Source of the DNA: Enterocola sp045611845
Lineage (GTDB): Bacteria; Bacteroidota; Bacteroidia; Bacteroidales; Paludibacteraceae
Assembly: GCA_045611845.1 (NCBI GenBank)
Contig: JAZKXZ010000028.1
Span: 1-54,705, forward strand
Length of the DNA: 54,705 nucleotides
Direction: 5' to 3'
Shown: one piece after another, positions 25,939 to 34,495 of the stretch
Layout: every line of letters begins with the position of its first letter
How positions within the stretch are numbered: the first letter of the stretch is position 1
The notes under the pieces: generated by a model
Seen by the model: only the letters and a program-made list of their open reading frames with translations
The model's database searches: none
Told to the model about the DNA's origin: nothing
Made by a program: the position numbers and the translations under genes

Positions 25939-25998
25939 TTAATGGCGGACTACCACCACTAAGCCTAAAATAGACACGACGACTAGATTTTGTTTCAT
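25939..25998 (-). CDS. ilv operon leader peptide (attenuation)
   Basis: A 19-codon frame starts at the ATG on 25996-25998, just after the promoter. It encodes MKQNLVVVSILGLVVVVRH: seven Val, three Leu and one Ile, 11 of 19 residues. It ends before the antiterminator and terminator. This is the classical layout of transcription attenuation, where ribosome stalling at scarce charged tRNA prevents terminator formation. A local hairpin (TGGTGG / CCGCCA) lies at the end of the frame, as expected for the 1:2 pairing. Confidence 0.88.
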   Translation of the reverse strand: MKQNLVVVSILGLVVVVRH

Positions 25999-26015
25999 TT
26001 TCTTATAAATTTTTG

Positions 26016-26047
26016 CAAAAATACTGAATATTTTTTTTATTTCACAA
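26016..26047 (-). promoter_or_regulatory. Promoter of the ilvDBN operon
   Basis: A -7 element TATTTTTG (26016-26023) is followed upstream by TTG (26045-26047) with a 21-bp spacer. This matches the Bacteroidota TTG-N19-21-TAnnTTTG pattern. Transcription would begin just upstream of the leader peptide. Confidence 0.65.
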
Positions 26048-26198
26048 GAAAAAGTTAGTTTTTTAAAGTAAATAGTATTCTAATTAAAAACAAAAGTACA
26101 TTCTTGCTTTTTTTATGGCGTTAGAAAATGTCTTTTTGTCTGTATTATGGCGTTTGATATGAAAAAAATACTATATTGGCTGATAGAAAAATAAACAC

Positions 26199-26230
26199 AA
26201 ATGCTCGCTACAAAAAAGTGGCGAGCATTT
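26199..26230 (-). terminator. Terminator downstream of the FemAB/GNAT-like gene
   Basis: AAATGCTCGC pairs with GCGAGCATTT. On the minus strand a short T-rich stretch follows, moderately supporting termination. Confidence 0.65.
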
Positions 26231-26236
26231 GAGTTT

Positions 26237-27205
26237 TTAGGAAATGAGTTTTATTGCTAATGTGCCGAGTTTGTAGAGAAGGGGCTTGTTTATGCAAAGA
26301 AAACGGCCGTGTTCTACTAGTTGCGAGCCAAAGCGAAGTTTGAAGTCGCGCACACCGTATGGCACGTCTGGAGTGCCTGCGCCCATGGTGTCGAAACAAG
26401 TGTAGCCCAATGATGCGGCACGCTTAATAGTCTCCCAATAAACGAGCACAGAAGGGTAGTTGTTTGGGTATTGGGTGTCGAGTCCGAACACATAATAATC
26501 GTACACAGTGTTGCCGTAGCTAAGTTGGAGCATACCAGAAACAACCTTGCCGTTGATTTTTATAAGCATGATTTCGCCTACTTTTTGGGCAAGTATTTGT
26601 GCGAAAAATTCTTTAGGGAAAATAGGCTTTTTAACCTTGTTTTTGTAGTGTGCAGAAAGAAGTTTATAAAAATCATCTACTTCGGCTTCTGTTTCTGCCA
26701 TTTTTACCTCATATTCACTTTCTGTGGCAATGCGCACCTGTCTGCGGCGGCTCTCATTCATGTTTTTGAATGCTTGGTCTGCATCGGAGCAGTCTATTAG
26801 GCAGTTGAGATGAGGTCTGTATTCAAATCCGTATTTTTGGAAAATCTCTTTATACTGAGAATAGTCTGCATTGTTTCTTATTTCTACATAAATGGCAGAT
26901 GAGGTTTTTTGTTTAATGTCTTCTAAAAGAGTTTTTAGTTCGCCTTCGGCAATATCTTTTGCGAGCAAAAGTCCACCTTGAATAATGGCTCGACGTGAAA
27001 AGTGTTTTTTTATGCCTTTTTCTGCTTGTATGTAACCCACCGCAAGCCCCACGAGTTTGCCATTGGAGTTTCTAACGTAGGAAAGGAATGAGTGCAAACA
27101 CCTTAGCGACGAAAGGAAATTGTACATTTCTTCCGTCTGAAAAGCATTGGAATATGGGCTTTCGTCCAATAGCTCCTGCCACTCGATTGAGGTTATATTG
27201 CTCAT
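26237..27205 (-). CDS. FemAB/GNAT-like acyltransferase (BioF2/Acetyltransf_6 type)
   Basis: The protein has 322 residues with two GNAT-like halves. The second half contains the motif NMNESRRRQVRIA (about 150-162) and the strand MLIKINGKVVSGMLQLSYGNTVYDYYVFGLD, typical of FemAB-like aminoacyl or acyl transferases with GNAT folds (Acetyltransf_6). Such proteins act in peptidoglycan bridge or polysaccharide modification. The neighbouring polysaccharide-deacetylase-like gene upstream supports an envelope glycan role. The substrate is not identifiable. Confidence 0.78.
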   Translation of the reverse strand: MSNITSIEWQELLDESPYSNAFQTEEMYNFLSSLRCLHSFLSYVRNSNGKLVGLAVGYIQAEKGIKKHFSRRAIIQGGLLLAKDIAEGELKTLLEDIKQKTSSAIYVEIRNNADYSQYKEIFQKYGFEYRPHLNCLIDCSDADQAFKNMNESRRRQVRIATESEYEVKMAETEAEVDDFYKLLSAHYKNKVKKPIFPKEFFAQILAQKVGEIMLIKINGKVVSGMLQLSYGNTVYDYYVFGLDTQYPNNYPSVLVYWETIKRAASLGYTCFDTMGAGTPDVPYGVRDFKLRFGSQLVEHGRFLCINKPLLYKLGTLAIKLIS

Positions 27206-27222
27206 TAGTTTTTAATAAAATT

Positions 27223-27326
27223 ATTCGCTCCGCTCATGATTTTGCGCCCGCTCGGCAATGCTTAAGCAAGCTTATCATTGCTCTCTCTTACTCGCAAAAT
27301 TCCTCATTCCTCATTCCTAATTATCA
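27223..27326 (-). repeat. Composite intergenic hairpin repeat, copy 2 with heptad array C
   Basis: On the minus strand the order is: heptads (27299-27326), ATTTTGCGAG, hairpin 1 (27251-27283, identical over 33 bp to 1691-1723), AAAATCA and hairpin 2 (27223-27237). In hairpin 2, AT(GA)GC-GGA-GC(GA)AT contains a tandem G-A mismatch. It lies between the deacetylase-like and acyltransferase genes on the same strand. The deacetylase stop codon is in the heptads. Confidence 0.85.
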
Positions 27327-28092
27327 TAATTCTTTTTATAATATTTTTAGCATTTTGCATCACAAACTCCTTCCACCATGCTAGGCTTGAGTCGCTCCAA
27401 CGTTGTGGGTGGGTGGTAATCATAATGCGGGTAGGAAGGCTACCGCCAATAGCTGAAATAATATCATCAGAAGAATGATAAACTTTGCCTTCACGCACCC
27501 AAATATCTTGATACACAGGTATTTTGTCGCGAACACTCACTTTGTATCCGTCCCACATCATACCGGTGTCTGTTAGATAAAATAGCCCTGAGAAATCTAT
27601 ATCAAAATAAGGTTCGCCAATAATGCCAAGTGCTTTGTAATCGTATTTTTTCCAAAGGTCTTTGCCATCGTATTTGCTGGTAGGTGCACCATGCATACAA
27701 ATGGTTTTCACAGGATAAAAACCTCTAAAATATTCAAGTTTTTCCTTGAAGTGTTCGTATGCTTTATCCACATCGCCATCGAACAGCGACATATCTTCGT
27801 AGTGATAGCCCACTTCGTGACCTAAAGCAGCAATCTCCTTAATTTTATCTGGCTGATTGCTCTCTGGTATTACCCTAAAATAATAAGTAGAATTTATACC
27901 CAATTCGTTCTCTATCATGGCAGTAGCCACAGAATTGTCCACTTTTAAATCTACATCGTGACGCAAAACTATAAATTTCTCAGCCAGCGAATCCAATTTA
28001 TTTAGGTATTGCTCAAAAGTATAAAACTCATAACCAGCATTTTTAAATGCCACAAGTAGTTCTCTATATTTTTTTAAGGTAAAATCTTTCAT
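27304..28092 (-). CDS. Polysaccharide deacetylase-like protein
   Basis: The protein has 262 residues from the ATG at 28090-28092. The 34-residue upstream extension contains the promoter and was dropped. The metal-binding DxD is seen in IVLRHDVDL (about 42-50), and a His pair in LGHEVGYHYEDMS (about 90-100), consistent with the NodB-fold carbohydrate esterase group. It would remove acetyl groups from polysaccharide. The gene ends inside the heptad array, with final residues NEE built from repeat sequence. Confidence 0.75.
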   Translation of the reverse strand: MKDFTLKKYRELLVAFKNAGYEFYTFEQYLNKLDSLAEKFIVLRHDVDLKVDNSVATAMIENELGINSTYYFRVIPESNQPDKIKEIAALGHEVGYHYEDMSLFDGDVDKAYEHFKEKLEYFRGFYPVKTICMHGAPTSKYDGKDLWKKYDYKALGIIGEPYFDIDFSGLFYLTDTGMMWDGYKVSVRDKIPVYQDIWVREGKVYHSSDDIISAIGGSLPTRIMITTHPQRWSDSSLAWWKEFVMQNAKNIIKRIMIIRNEE

Positions 28093-28123
28093 ATCTGTGA
28101 ATATCTGTGATTTTTTATCCTTG

Positions 28124-28131
28124 CAAATATA
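28124..28131 (-). promoter_or_regulatory. -7 promoter element (TATATTTG) for the deacetylase-like gene
   Basis: Exact TAnnTTTG match on the minus strand, 32 bp upstream of the ATG at 28092. This supports the shortened start. Confidence 0.55.
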
Positions 28132-28195
28132 GTAAAAGAATGGAAATTTTACTCGCCTAAAATTGTATAAAATACAGATTCTAACAAAAAACACT

Positions 28196-28203
28196 TATCT
28201 TTG
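28196..28203 (+). promoter_or_regulatory. -7 promoter element (TATCTTTG) for the LRR gene
   Basis: Exact TAnnTTTG match. The upstream TTG start (28201) lies inside it, so translation should begin at the ATG 28228. Confidence 0.55.
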
Positions 28204-28227
28204 CACCTTGAATTCAAACTATTTACG

Positions 28228-30657
28228 ATGAAAAAACTTTTTCTTGTTATTGCTACTTTGTTGTGCGCTGCAAATGTATGGTCTGCTTATAGGGTAGAGG
28301 TTGGAAGTTTGTTCTATATTCTAGACGAAACAAATAAAACTGCGTCTGTTACTAAACCATATGGAAAAGATATTAAGGAATATTATGCTGGTGAAGTGTC
28401 AATTCCATCGTCTATTACCTACGATTCTGAAACTTACACAGTTACTAGTGTCGGAAATTATGCTTTTGAAGGTGCAGTAAATTTAACTTCTATTGAAATT
28501 CCAACTACTATAAAAAGATTTTATGATATCAATGTATTTAAGGGTTGTGATAAACTTGTTAAAGTAAATTATTTAGGGACTATAGATGATTGGGTTCAAA
28601 TAAGTTTCGACTTTTATACATCAAATCCAACATATTTTTCCAAAAATCTTTATATAAAAGGTGAGTTGGTTGTAGATGCAAAAATAGAGTCTAGTATAAT
28701 AAACAAGGCCGTATTTGAAAATTGTTTATGTATAAAGAGTGTGGAAATAGGAGAAGAAGTTGCTAGTATTGACGGAAGTGCATTTGAAGGCTGTAGTAAT
28801 ATTGTATCCGTTAAATGGAATCCTAAGAAAGCTCCTTGTGATACAGGTGTTGCTCAGCGTTTCTTTTCTGATGCAAGAGAAAGTATAGAGTCTTTTGTTT
28901 TTGGGGATAAGGTAGAGGAAATTCCAGAAGGTTTATGCGTGGGAATGAAAAAACTAAAAGAGATAACTATACCTAAAAGTGTTACTTCTATAGGTGGTGT
29001 AGTTTTTGTTGGGTGTAGTGGTTTAACTTCTATGATTATACCAGATAATGTAACTTCTTTGGGTAATTATTCATTTGATGAATGTACTTCACTTGCTTCT
29101 TTGGTTATAGGTGATAATGTTAAGACTGTAGTTTTAGGAGATTGTATAGGACTAAAATCTATAGTAGTGGGTGAAAGTGTAGAGAAAATAAATCTTTCTG
29201 GTTGTACAAGTTTGGAGAAGATAGAATGGAATGCAATAAATTATACTGAAGAAATAAGACTCGCAAAGTTTATTTCTAAATTGTCTTCTGTAGTATTTGG
29301 TGACAAGGTAAAACATATACCAGCATCTTTCTTTAGTCAATTAAATTATTTAAATGAATCACTTAATATAAGTGAGATAACCATTCCAGAAAGCGTGATT
29401 TCTATAGGTGAAGATGCATTCTATGGTTGTGAAAATCTAACCAAAGTAAATTATTTAGGCACAGTGGACAAATGGGTTGAGATAGATTTTGTAGATGAAT
29501 ATTCAAATCCAATTACAGTTTCAAAATTTTATATAAAAAATAAATTGGTGGAAGAGGTAGAGTTAACTTCTGCTAGTCGGGTGAAGAATTTGGCATTTTA
29601 TAAATGTGCAAGTCTAAAATCTCTAAAAATAGGAGATACTGTGGAGTCAATAGGAGAAAATGCATTTTACGGTTGTACTGGTTTAAATTTTGTAGAGATA
29701 GGCAGTGGGGTACAAAAAATTGAGGAAAATGCGTTTGAGAAGTCTAGTTCTATCAACTCAATTGTCTGGGGAGCTAGAAAATGTGAATGTTCAGAACCTT
29801 TTGATAGTAGTTCTCCTTCTGTTAAGTCTTTTGTATTTAAGGAAGGTGTAGAAGAAATACCTGACCTTTTATGTCTGTTTATGGGAGGTATTCAAGAAAT
29901 AGTAATTCCAAAGTCTGTGACTAGTGTGCAGTCGCATTCATTTCCGAAGGATGGTGCCTTAAGAACTGTGGTTTGGAATGCAAAGAATTGTTCTGATATA
30001 TCGAGACCTTTATTTTCTAGAATGCTTCTAGATGAAGAAGGCAAAATGGATCATGTTATCACAAATAAAACTATTACTTCGTTTTCATTTGGAGATGAGG
30101 TGGAGTATATTCCAACAAATTTGTGTTATGGTATAGAAAATATTGAGAAAATTAACGTTCCTAGTAGTGTGCAAACGATAGGTGAAAAAGCTTTTTATGG
30201 ATGTAAATCTTTATACGATGTAACAATTGGCGAAGGTGTAAAAGAAATAGGTGATAGTGCATTTTATAATTGTGTGAATATAGAAAAAGTAACATCATAT
30301 CCCGTGTCTGTGCCTAAGGTAAACGATGGTATGTTTAATGCTAGTATGATAAATGGTTATCATTACGCAATATTATATGTGCCATGTTCTTCTATGAAGG
30401 AGTATCGTAAAAATATAGTGTTTGGTAAGTTTAAAATTATTCGTTGCACAGATGGAACAGAACAAGATATTGTAGATATTACTGAAATACTTTCTGATGC
30501 AAATATTACAATCTCTGAAGGAAAAATTTTGTGCGAAGGTAAAGAACTGTCTATTTACAACATAAAGGGTCAAGATGTAACTTCTTTAAATGGTGCTTTA
30601 CCTGCTGGGGTGTATGTACTTCAAATAGGTGAAGAAAGGGTGAAAGTGAGAATGTAG
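28228..30657 (+). CDS. Secreted BspA-like leucine-rich repeat protein with T9SS-type tail
   Basis: The protein has 809 residues from the ATG at 28228. A signal peptide (about 1-20) is followed by many LRR_5/BspA repeats of about 23 residues covering about 50-750. Consensus segments are IPKSVTSIGGVVF-GCS-LTS and IGDTVESIGENAFYGC. The spacer motif YLGTVDKWVEIDFVDEYSNP recurs. The C-terminal segment (about 765-809) ends SLNGALPAGVYVLQIGEERVKVRM, a type IX secretion sorting-like tail. BspA-type proteins are surface proteins often involved in adhesion. The spacer motif is shared with the giant protein at 7949. Confidence 0.85.
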   Translation: MKKLFLVIATLLCAANVWSAYRVEVGSLFYILDETNKTASVTKPYGKDIKEYYAGEVSIPSSITYDSETYTVTSVGNYAFEGAVNLTSIEIPTTIKRFYDINVFKGCDKLVKVNYLGTIDDWVQISFDFYTSNPTYFSKNLYIKGELVVDAKIESSIINKAVFENCLCIKSVEIGEEVASIDGSAFEGCSNIVSVKWNPKKAPCDTGVAQRFFSDARESIESFVFGDKVEEIPEGLCVGMKKLKEITIPKSVTSIGGVVFVGCSGLTSMIIPDNVTSLGNYSFDECTSLASLVIGDNVKTVVLGDCIGLKSIVVGESVEKINLSGCTSLEKIEWNAINYTEEIRLAKFISKLSSVVFGDKVKHIPASFFSQLNYLNESLNISEITIPESVISIGEDAFYGCENLTKVNYLGTVDKWVEIDFVDEYSNPITVSKFYIKNKLVEEVELTSASRVKNLAFYKCASLKSLKIGDTVESIGENAFYGCTGLNFVEIGSGVQKIEENAFEKSSSINSIVWGARKCECSEPFDSSSPSVKSFVFKEGVEEIPDLLCLFMGGIQEIVIPKSVTSVQSHSFPKDGALRTVVWNAKNCSDISRPLFSRMLLDEEGKMDHVITNKTITSFSFGDEVEYIPTNLCYGIENIEKINVPSSVQTIGEKAFYGCKSLYDVTIGEGVKEIGDSAFYNCVNIEKVTSYPVSVPKVNDGMFNASMINGYHYAILYVPCSSMKEYRKNIVFGKFKIIRCTDGTEQDIVDITEILSDANITISEGKILCEGKELSIYNIKGQDVTSLNGALPAGVYVLQIGEERVKVRM

Positions 30658-30721
30658 CAAATATACTAGAAAATTAATATTTTGTAAAATCTTTGTAATC
30701 TTTTGTTTAAAATATATTTTT

Positions 30722-30770
30722 TTGCTTGTTTTCTCTGCTAAAAATGTTTAAGAGAAAGCAGGCAATTTTT
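30722..30770 (+). terminator. Intrinsic terminator after the LRR gene
   Basis: TTGCTTGTTTTCTCT (30722-30736) pairs with AGAGAAAGCAGGCAA (30751-30765) with G-T wobbles, followed by a T run. The rest of the 181-bp gap is AT-rich with no further gene seen. Confidence 0.7.
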
Positions 30771-30838
30771 CATTTTATATACTTTAGAGTTGTGATTCAA
30801 ACGTTTCCTAGAGAAACAGATTATAGTATATAAAATAA

Positions 30839-31729
30839 ATGAAAATGAAAAAGTTTACTCTATTTTTAATTCTATTGCAAATATTTGTTTTTGAGACTAT
30901 TGCTCAAGAAAAACTCTATGTTTGTGAAAATGGTGGCAATTATACAGAATTCTTCATTTCTGATATTGATAGTATTGTTTTAGCACCCGATGCCGAGCCT
31001 TATACACCAGATAATGATTACAAAGTTTTTTCTATAAACCCTGTAGATAGAGTGTTGTTCTCACCTGGTAATTTACAATATTATCCTAGAAGGAAAGAAT
31101 GGCGTTTTGCTCCTGATCAGACAGCTCATGTGGGGAAAGAAAATGAGAATATTAGTCCTAATTATAGTGGTTGGATAGACCTATTTGGTTGGGGTACAGG
31201 TGATGATCCTACAAAAACATCTATGTCTTACGATAGTTATTCAACCTTTGTAGATTGGGGCTCTAATAAAATAGGCGATGATGAACCTAATACATGGCGT
31301 ACACTATCGTTGAACGAATGGGAATATTTACTTCACTCTCGTGAAAATGCTTCAGATTTAATAACTGTAGGCCGTGTAAAGGGCAATAATGGTGTGATTT
31401 TACTGCCAGATAATTGGGTTTGTCCAGATGATGTGGATTTAAAGATTGGTTTTAGTTCGTATGAAGAAGGGTATGCAAGTTTTCAGATAATTTCTGAGCC
31501 TATGTGGGAAAAACTAGAAGCTGCTGGTGCTATATTTCTACCTGCAATTGGCTATCGAAAAGGCGTAACAATCAACGAATTGCAAGAGAGTTGCCGTTAT
31601 TGGGCTGGATATTGGCATATGACTACCTCTGCTGGAATGTTTTATGCCAATGCTATGGAGGCAGAAATTGCATTTACTTTCCCATACGATGGTTTGGCTG
31701 TTCGCCTAGTTTCTACTCAAACATTCTAG
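30839..31729 (+). CDS. Secreted FISUMP-like protein
   Basis: The protein has 296 residues with a signal peptide (about 1-22). A domain of about 60-290 contains VLFSPGNLQYYPRRKEWRFAPDQTAHVG, NTWRTLSLNEWEYLLHSRENASDL and GVILLPDNWVCPDDVDL. This is the SUMF/FISUMP-like secreted fold seen in Fibrobacter and Bacteroidota. No T9SS-type tail is seen; the C-terminus ends at AVRLVSTQTF. It is unlinked in sequence to the FISUMP domain of the gene at 12110 beyond general resemblance. Function unknown, probably extracellular. Confidence 0.65.
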   Translation: MKMKKFTLFLILLQIFVFETIAQEKLYVCENGGNYTEFFISDIDSIVLAPDAEPYTPDNDYKVFSINPVDRVLFSPGNLQYYPRRKEWRFAPDQTAHVGKENENISPNYSGWIDLFGWGTGDDPTKTSMSYDSYSTFVDWGSNKIGDDEPNTWRTLSLNEWEYLLHSRENASDLITVGRVKGNNGVILLPDNWVCPDDVDLKIGFSSYEEGYASFQIISEPMWEKLEAAGAIFLPAIGYRKGVTINELQESCRYWAGYWHMTTSAGMFYANAMEAEIAFTFPYDGLAVRLVSTQTF

Positions 31730-31741
31730 TAAGAAACAATT

Positions 31742-31782
31742 AACTCCCGCACCTTATATAAAAAAAAGTGTGGGAGTTTTTT
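31742..31782 (+). terminator. Intrinsic terminator after the FISUMP-like gene
   Basis: AACTCCCGCAC pairs with GTGTGGGAGTT around an A-rich loop and is followed by six T. Confidence 0.9.
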
Positions 31783-31825
31783 GTATATTTTTTCTCTTTT
31801 AATTCATTTATCCATAACTTTTTTA

Positions 31826-31833
31826 TAAATTTG
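31826..31833 (+). promoter_or_regulatory. -7 promoter element (TAAATTTG) for valS
   Basis: Exact TAnnTTTG match 28 bp upstream of the valS start. Confidence 0.6.
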
Positions 31834-31861
31834 CAAAATTTTAAGGGAGTAGTAAAAAAGT

Positions 31862-34483
31862 ATGGAATTAAATAGTAAATATAGTCCTGCTGAGATAGAG
31901 CAGAAGTGGTATGAATATTGGTTAGACAACAAACTTTTTGAGTCTAAACCAGATGCTCGTGAACCATATACAGTGGTTATACCTCCACCAAACGTGACAG
32001 GTGTGCTTCATATGGGTCACATGTTAAACAACACTATTCAAGATATTCTTGTGCGTCGTGCTAGAATGACAGGCAAAAATGCTTGTTGGGTACCTGGTAC
32101 AGACCATGCTTCTATTGCTACAGAAGCAAAAGTGGTAGGTCGTTTGGCTTCGCAAGGTATTGCGAAAACAGATCTTACTCGCGAAGAGTTCTTGAAACAT
32201 GCTTGGGAGTGGACAGACGAACACGGTGGTATTATTCTTAAACAATTAAGAAAACTTGGTGCTTCTTGTGATTGGTCTCGTACTGCATTTACTATGGACG
32301 ACCTTCGTAGCGAAAGTGTGCTAAAAGTTTTCTGCGACCTTTATGGCAAAGGCCTAATTTATCGCGGTGTGCGTATGGTAAACTGGGACCCAAAGGCGCT
32401 TACAGCACTTTCTGACGAAGAAGTTATCTACAAAGAACAACAAGGTAAACTATATTACCTACGTTATATGATTGAGGGTGAAGATGGTTACGCAGTGGTT
32501 GCTACTACTCGTCCAGAAACCATTATGGGTGACACCGCTATGTGTATCAACCCTAACGACCCTAAAAACACTCACCTAAAAGGTAAAAAAGTAATCGTTC
32601 CACTTGTAAATCGTGTTATCCCTGTGATAGAAGATGAATATGTGGATATTGAGTTTGGTACAGGTTGTTTAAAAGTAACTCCTGCACACGACGTAAATGA
32701 CTACATGTTAGGTGAGAAATACAATCTTCCTTCAATTGACATTTTCAACGATAATGGTACTATTTCTGAAGCAGCTGGTCTTTATGTTGGTATGGATCGT
32801 TTCGATGTTCGTAACCAAATCGAAAAAGACCTTGAAGCAGCTGGACTTTTAGAAAAAGTAGAAGCATATACAAACAAGGTGGGTTGTTCAGAAAGAACAA
32901 ACGTGCCTATCGAACCAAAACTTTCTATGCAATGGTTCTTGAAAATGGAACATCTTGCTAAGATTGCTTTGGAACCAGTTATGAACGACGATATTATGTT
33001 CTATCCTGCTAAGTATAAAAATACTTATCGTCACTGGATGGAAAATATCAAAGACTGGTGTATTAGCCGTCAGCTTTGGTGGGGTCACCGCATTCCTGCA
33101 TACTTCCTTCCAGAAGGTGGTTTTGTGGTAGCTGAAACAGCAGAAAAAGCATTAGCTGAAGCTAAAAAGAAAACAGGAAACGAAAATCTTACAATAGAAG
33201 ACCTACGTCAAGACGAAGACTGCCTTGATACATGGTTCTCTTCTTGGTTATGGCCAATCTCTTTATTTGATGGTATTAATAATCCAGATAATGAAGAAAT
33301 CAATTATTACTATCCAACAGCCGACTTAGTGACAGGTCCAGATATTATCTTCTTCTGGGTGGCACGTATGATTATGGCTGGTTACGAATATAAAGGTGCA
33401 ATGCCATTTAAAAATGTGTGTTTCACAGGTATTGTTCGTGACAAGATTGGTAGAAAAATGAGTAAATCATTAGGCAACTCTCCAGACCCACTCGAACTAA
33501 TTGAAAAATTTGGTGCAGACGGTGTGCGTATGGGTATGATGCTTGCAGCTCCTGCTGGTAATGATATTCTATTCGACGAAGCTCTATGCGAACAAGGTCG
33601 TAACTTTAATAATAAAATCTGGAATGCTTTCCGTTTAGTAAAAGGTTGGAAAGTAGATTCTACTATAGAACAACCAGAATCTGCACGACTTGCAGTGGAA
33701 TGGTTTGATGCAAAACTTGCAGAAACAGTAGCTGAAATCGACGACTTATTCAAAAAATATCGTTTGTCAGAAGCTCTTATGGCAGTGTATAAACTATTCT
33801 GGGATGAGTTCTCTGCTTGGTATCTAGAAATGGTTAAACCAGAATACCTAAAAGCAATAGATGCTGTTACATACGAAGCTACAGTTTCTTATTTCGACTC
33901 TCTACTAAGACTTCTTCACCCATTTATGCCATTTATCACAGAAGAATTGTGGCAAGCACTTGCAGACCGCAAAGCAGGTGAAAGTATTATGGTAGAACAA
34001 ATGCCTGCAATTAAAGAAGTAAACAAAGAACTTCTTGCTAAATTTGAAAAAACTAAAGAAGTAGTTTCTGGTATTCGTACTATTCGTCTTCAAAAAAATA
34101 TTCCAAATAAAGATGCACTTAACCTACAAATTGTAGGTGCTCACGACGGTAGCTTAGATGCTCTTATTGTGAAGATGGCAAATCTTTCTTCTGTAGAAAA
34201 AGTAGAAGAAAAAGACGCTACAGCAGCTGGTTTCCTAGTAGGTGCGGTAGAATATGCAGTGAAGATGGAAGGCAGAATCAACGTAGAAGAAGAAATTGCG
34301 AAGATGGAAAAAGAAATTGTTTATCTTCAAGGTTTCCTTAAAGGCGTGAACGCAAAACTTTCTAACGAACGTTTTGTGGCAAATGCTAAACCAGAAATTG
34401 TAGAAAACGAACGTAAGAAAAAAGCTGATGCCGAAGGTAAAATTGCGGTATTGGAAGAATCAATAGCGAAATTAAAAAATTAA
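31862..34483 (+). CDS. valS: Valyl-tRNA synthetase
   Basis: The protein has 873 residues, a normal length. The HIGH-type motif is PPPNVTGVLHMGHMLNNTIQD (about 40-60), and the KMSKS loop GRKMSKSLGNSPDPLE lies at about 535-550. The editing domain lies between them (TTRPETIMGDTA). A C-terminal Arg/Lys-rich coiled coil (about 800-873) is typical of ValRS. It charges tRNA-Val, and a tRNA-Val gene lies 1.6 kb downstream on the same strand. Confidence 0.97.
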   Translation: MELNSKYSPAEIEQKWYEYWLDNKLFESKPDAREPYTVVIPPPNVTGVLHMGHMLNNTIQDILVRRARMTGKNACWVPGTDHASIATEAKVVGRLASQGIAKTDLTREEFLKHAWEWTDEHGGIILKQLRKLGASCDWSRTAFTMDDLRSESVLKVFCDLYGKGLIYRGVRMVNWDPKALTALSDEEVIYKEQQGKLYYLRYMIEGEDGYAVVATTRPETIMGDTAMCINPNDPKNTHLKGKKVIVPLVNRVIPVIEDEYVDIEFGTGCLKVTPAHDVNDYMLGEKYNLPSIDIFNDNGTISEAAGLYVGMDRFDVRNQIEKDLEAAGLLEKVEAYTNKVGCSERTNVPIEPKLSMQWFLKMEHLAKIALEPVMNDDIMFYPAKYKNTYRHWMENIKDWCISRQLWWGHRIPAYFLPEGGFVVAETAEKALAEAKKKTGNENLTIEDLRQDEDCLDTWFSSWLWPISLFDGINNPDNEEINYYYPTADLVTGPDIIFFWVARMIMAGYEYKGAMPFKNVCFTGIVRDKIGRKMSKSLGNSPDPLELIEKFGADGVRMGMMLAAPAGNDILFDEALCEQGRNFNNKIWNAFRLVKGWKVDSTIEQPESARLAVEWFDAKLAETVAEIDDLFKKYRLSEALMAVYKLFWDEFSAWYLEMVKPEYLKAIDAVTYEATVSYFDSLLRLLHPFMPFITEELWQALADRKAGESIMVEQMPAIKEVNKELLAKFEKTKEVVSGIRTIRLQKNIPNKDALNLQIVGAHDGSLDALIVKMANLSSVEKVEEKDATAAGFLVGAVEYAVKMEGRINVEEEIAKMEKEIVYLQGFLKGVNAKLSNERFVANAKPEIVENERKKKADAEGKIAVLEESIAKLKN

Positions 34484-34495
34484 AATATAAATATT

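Noticed and set aside
26108..26160. Direct repeat TTATGGCGTT upstream of the ilv promoter
   Set aside because: A 10-bp match in AT-rich DNA is too short to interpret alone.
28093..28194. 34-residue extension of the deacetylase-like gene
   Set aside because: The stretch contains the TAnnTTTG promoter element; the ATG at 28092 begins the conserved part.
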